In this document: piece by piece, positions 5,719 through 7,279 of the stretch
Numbering within the stretch: the stretch's first letter is position 1
Layout of the letters: each line of letters opens with the position of its first letter
Assembly: GCA_016934605.1 (NCBI GenBank)
Contig: JAFGSO010000025.1
Coordinates: 1 to 7,279, forward strand
Length of the DNA: 7,279 nucleotides
Reading direction: 5' to 3'
From: Calditrichota bacterium
GTDB taxonomy: Bacteria; Calditrichota; Calditrichia; RBG-13-44-9
Translations under genes and position numbers: made by a program
Notes under the pieces: generated by a model
Database searches by the model: none
The model's input: only the letters and a program-made list of their open reading frames with translations
Told to the model about the DNA's origin: nothing

Positions 5719-6213
5719 ATGAATAAGATTATATTTATAGCGTGTCTGTTACTTTTTGCCATACAACTACCTGCTCAGGATTCCCTTGAAGTACATTCCC
5801 GCTATTTAAATTTTGAAGTCAACAAAACGCCGTTTATTTCTGGTGGCTATTTTCTTCAGGACCTGGTAGCCCTGGAGGCGGGAATTGGTTTTACCCTGGA
5901 TGGGGAGAGGGATTCCAATGGCCTGGGCATCCGGCTGGGAGTTGACCGCTATTTCACTGAAAAACGGATCTCGCCTTTTGCCGGGGGATATATTCTGTTT
6001 GAAATAAATCCGAATGTCTTTGGTGAAACAGCATGGAAAGGATCCCGGTTAAATTTCGGGGGGCACTGGGGAGTAAATGTTTTTGTGTTAAAAGAACTTG
6101 CCATTGCCGGAAAAATTGGAGTGGAGCTCCAGCTGAATTCACCCAAAGAAGGGAACAATTCAACCAGCTTTACCAGCATGACCAGTGGTTTTCAGGTTCG
6201 TATATTCTTATAA
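5719..6213 (+). CDS. Small exported beta-barrel-like outer membrane protein
   Basis: This 164-residue protein has a clear signal peptide (MNKIIFIACLLLFAIQLPAQ, cleavage near residues 19-20). The mature part alternates polar and non-polar residues with many Gly and aromatic residues: strands around 52-61 (ALEAGIGFTL), 69-79 (LGIRLGVDRYF), 86-97, 111-123, 128-139 and a final GFQVRIFL (157-164) that resembles an outer-membrane beta-signal. This suits a small barrel of about six to eight strands, as in OmpW/OmpX-like proteins, but I recognise no specific family and no function can be assigned. Cys9 lies within the hydrophobic core of the signal and lacks a good lipobox. The start is supported by AAGGGAGA (5706-5713), which lies inside the last codons of the pgeF-like gene; the spacing of one base after that stop implies an operon and coupled translation. 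Confidence 0.8.
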   Translation: MNKIIFIACLLLFAIQLPAQDSLEVHSRYLNFEVNKTPFISGGYFLQDLVALEAGIGFTLDGERDSNGLGIRLGVDRYFTEKRISPFAGGYILFEINPNVFGETAWKGSRLNFGGHWGVNVFVLKELAIAGKIGVELQLNSPKEGNNSTSFTSMTSGFQVRIFL

Positions 6214-6237
6214 ATAGAGCCCATCTCACGACTACGG

Positions 6238-6262
6238 CTTGTCAGTACGATTTTTCGACAAG
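6238..6262 (+). other. Short inverted repeat in the spacer before uppP
   Basis: CTTGTC (6238-6243) and GACAAG (6257-6262) form a perfect 6-bp stem with a 13-base loop, followed by AATTTTAG. It is too AT-rich and its T-run too short for a convincing terminator. It may be a weak attenuator between the barrel gene and uppP, or chance. Confidence 0.25.
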
Positions 6263-6272
6263 AATTTTAGAC

Positions 6273-6277
6273 GGAGG
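6273..6277 (+). promoter_or_regulatory. Shine-Dalgarno deciding the GTG start of uppP
   Basis: GGAGG (6273-6277) lies five bases before GTG at 6283. With the family-typical N-terminus beginning exactly there (DLLKALILGIIQGL), this fixes a GTG start for uppP. Confidence 0.8.
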
Positions 6278-6282
6278 TACAG

Positions 6283-7098
6283 GTGGATCTTTTAAAAGCA
6301 TTGATTCTGGGAATTATTCAGGGACTTTCAGAATTTCTTCCGATAAGCAGTTCAGGGCATCTGGTTATTGCAGAATATCTCATGGATTTTCGACAGGGCG
6401 GTCTGGCCTTCGAAGTATTTGTGCACTTCGGGACTCTGTTGGCGATACTCTGGGCATTCCGAAAAGATATTTGCCTGTTGCTCCGATCACTTCCTGCTGT
6501 TTTCAGGTTATCCTCACCAGATCTGCCAGCGGAAACGCGGGAGTATGCTCTATGGGATATTTACATAATCATTGGATCGATTCCTGCAGCCGTTATCGGA
6601 TTGTTTTTTGAAGATGCCATCGAGCAGATTTTTGAGGATCATTTCTTTGCACTGGTTATGCTTTTCTTTACCGGTATTATTGTGTGGAGTTCAAGATATA
6701 CCCGTAAAAAGCGTGAGAACATGAATGGATGGCATGCTTTCCTGATCGGAGTTGCGCAGGCTTTGGCTATTTTGCCGGGAATATCCCGTTCGGGTACCAC
6801 CATTGTGACCGGTTTATGGCTGGGTATTCCCAGGCTCAAGGCGGCCCGCTTTTCCTTTCTCCTCTCCTCGCCGGTCATCTTTGGCGCCACGCTGCTTAAA
6901 TTTTTTGATGTTTTTGAAAATCCGTTGCCTTCCTCAGAACTGGTGACATTCCTGGCTGCCGGTGTGGCAGCAGCCATATCCGGTTATTTTGCCATTGTGT
7001 GGCTGCTCCGTATCATCCAGGAGCAGAAATTTGAGTGGTTTGGAGTCTATTGTGTGGTCGTTAGCATCGCCGGTATAATCTTCCATTTCCTGGGTTGA
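6283..7098 (+). CDS. uppP: Undecaprenyl-diphosphatase (BacA family)
   Basis: This 271-residue integral membrane enzyme removes a phosphate from undecaprenyl diphosphate, regenerating the lipid carrier for peptidoglycan and other wall polymers; high dosage gives bacitracin resistance in known cases. The first conserved region IIQGLSEFLPISSSGHL (11-27) contains the Q/ExxxE motif (Gln13 to Glu17) and His26. The second, ILPGISRSGTT (163-173), contains the PGxSRSG motif with Arg169. Several hydrophobic segments are evident, e.g. 46-58, 92-108, 121-135, 150-164, 191-207, 221-243 and 252-270. The length matches the family and no key residue is missing. It starts with GTG, preceded by GGAGG. It lies 69 bases after the barrel gene on the same strand; no strong terminator intervenes, so cotranscription with the pgeF-like and barrel genes is likely. 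Confidence 0.97.
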   Translation: MDLLKALILGIIQGLSEFLPISSSGHLVIAEYLMDFRQGGLAFEVFVHFGTLLAILWAFRKDICLLLRSLPAVFRLSSPDLPAETREYALWDIYIIIGSIPAAVIGLFFEDAIEQIFEDHFFALVMLFFTGIIVWSSRYTRKKRENMNGWHAFLIGVAQALAILPGISRSGTTIVTGLWLGIPRLKAARFSFLLSSPVIFGATLLKFFDVFENPLPSSELVTFLAAGVAAAISGYFAIVWLLRIIQEQKFEWFGVYCVVVSIAGIIFHFLG

Positions 7099-7263
7099 GG
7101 TTGTTTGAAGTTCAGTTTATGTGCAATCTCAAACAGGTTGATTATGGTTACAAAAATGATTAAAAATTATCGATTCTAACTTGTATTCGATCCCGTTATC
7201 CTGAACAAAATATTATAGCAACAGCCTCAATTTTTATTCTTAATTCTTTCTTTCCGACCTTTG
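7099..7263. other. Noncoding tail after uppP
   Basis: No gene with a ribosome-binding site is seen. TGTTTGA (7102-7108) and TCAAACA (7129-7135) can pair with a 20-base loop, but no T-run follows, so a terminator for uppP is not established. The rest is AT-rich. Confidence 0.5.
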
Positions 7264-7279
7264 GCCGGACCAGTCCGGC
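7264..7279. repeat. Perfect GC-rich palindrome at the window edge
   Basis: GCCGGAC (7264-7270) and GTCCGGC (7273-7279) are exact reverse complements with a 2-base centre (CA). The base before it is G and the window ends directly after, so the repeat may continue. It may be the stem of a terminator or one arm of a dispersed palindromic repeat; the missing downstream sequence decides. Confidence 0.65.

Noticed and set aside
5743..5748. Lipoprotein lipobox at Cys9 of the barrel-like protein
   Set aside because: The residues before Cys (Phe-Ile-Ala) fit the lipobox poorly and Cys lies too early, inside the hydrophobic core; a normal cleavage site follows near residue 19.
5328..5762. 144-codon minus-strand frame
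   Set aside because: Shadow of the pgeF-like gene, whose conserved motifs settle the coding strand.
6033..6611. 192-codon plus-strand frame across the barrel/uppP junction
   Set aside because: It overlaps both real genes in another frame, is rich in Ser, Arg and Cys without family motifs, and has no ribosome-binding site of its own.
7102..7135. Terminator after uppP
   Set aside because: The stem is AT-rich, the loop is 20 bases and no T-run follows.

Overview
The window looks like chromosomal DNA from a Gram-negative bacterium with a double membrane. It encodes an OmpA-type peptidoglycan anchor with a signal peptide ending in an 'AQ' site, a small exported beta-barrel-like protein, and UppP. 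The moderately AT-rich composition, AQ-type signal peptides, the long glutamine-dependent NadE and intergenic tracts full of short degenerate repeats would suit a lineage around the FCB group (for example Bacteroidota, Calditrichota, KSB1 or Marinimicrobia). No rRNA or other phylogenetic marker is present, so this placement is inference. I see no phage, transposase, integrase, CRISPR array or tRNA.

Layout. Positions 1-141 are AT-rich and hold no supported gene. Positions 142-950 hold a minus-strand two-gene operon: a PtsN-like EIIA protein, then a P-II-like protein that starts inside its stop codon (4-base ATGA overlap). A divergent spacer (951-1175) carries a plausible minus-strand promoter. 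It separates this operon from nadE (1176-2918), the glutamine-hydrolysing NAD+ synthetase. A 553-base noncoding stretch (2919-3471) follows. It contains two imperfect inverted repeats, a pair of direct repeats 95 bases apart, tracts of a degenerate CCAGNNN heptamer, a 20-base palindrome and a candidate promoter.

The right half is an envelope block, all on the plus strand. It holds a helical-repeat/coiled-coil/OmpA-domain lipid-free envelope protein (3472-4911) closed by a good intrinsic terminator, then a YfiH/PgeF-family protein (5013-5717), a small beta-barrel-like protein (5719-6213) and uppP (6283-7098, GTG start). The middle two are separated by one base and share a ribosome-binding site inside the upstream gene. 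A 181-base tail without a gene ends in a perfect GC-rich palindrome at the window edge.

How the genes fit together. The right half has a peptidoglycan theme: OmpA domains bind diaminopimelate in the wall, PgeF edits wrongly built peptidoglycan, and UppP recycles the undecaprenyl carrier. The left operon pairs two small signalling domains with no transporter subunit in view, which suggests a regulatory output. The most notable anomaly is the PgeF-family protein. It has Gln where the family's first metal-binding/catalytic His should be, and it lacks the usual N-terminal motif. I found no convincing wholly new system; the best leads are this divergent PgeF paralogue, the EIIA/P-II-like pair and the repeat-rich leader of the OmpA gene.
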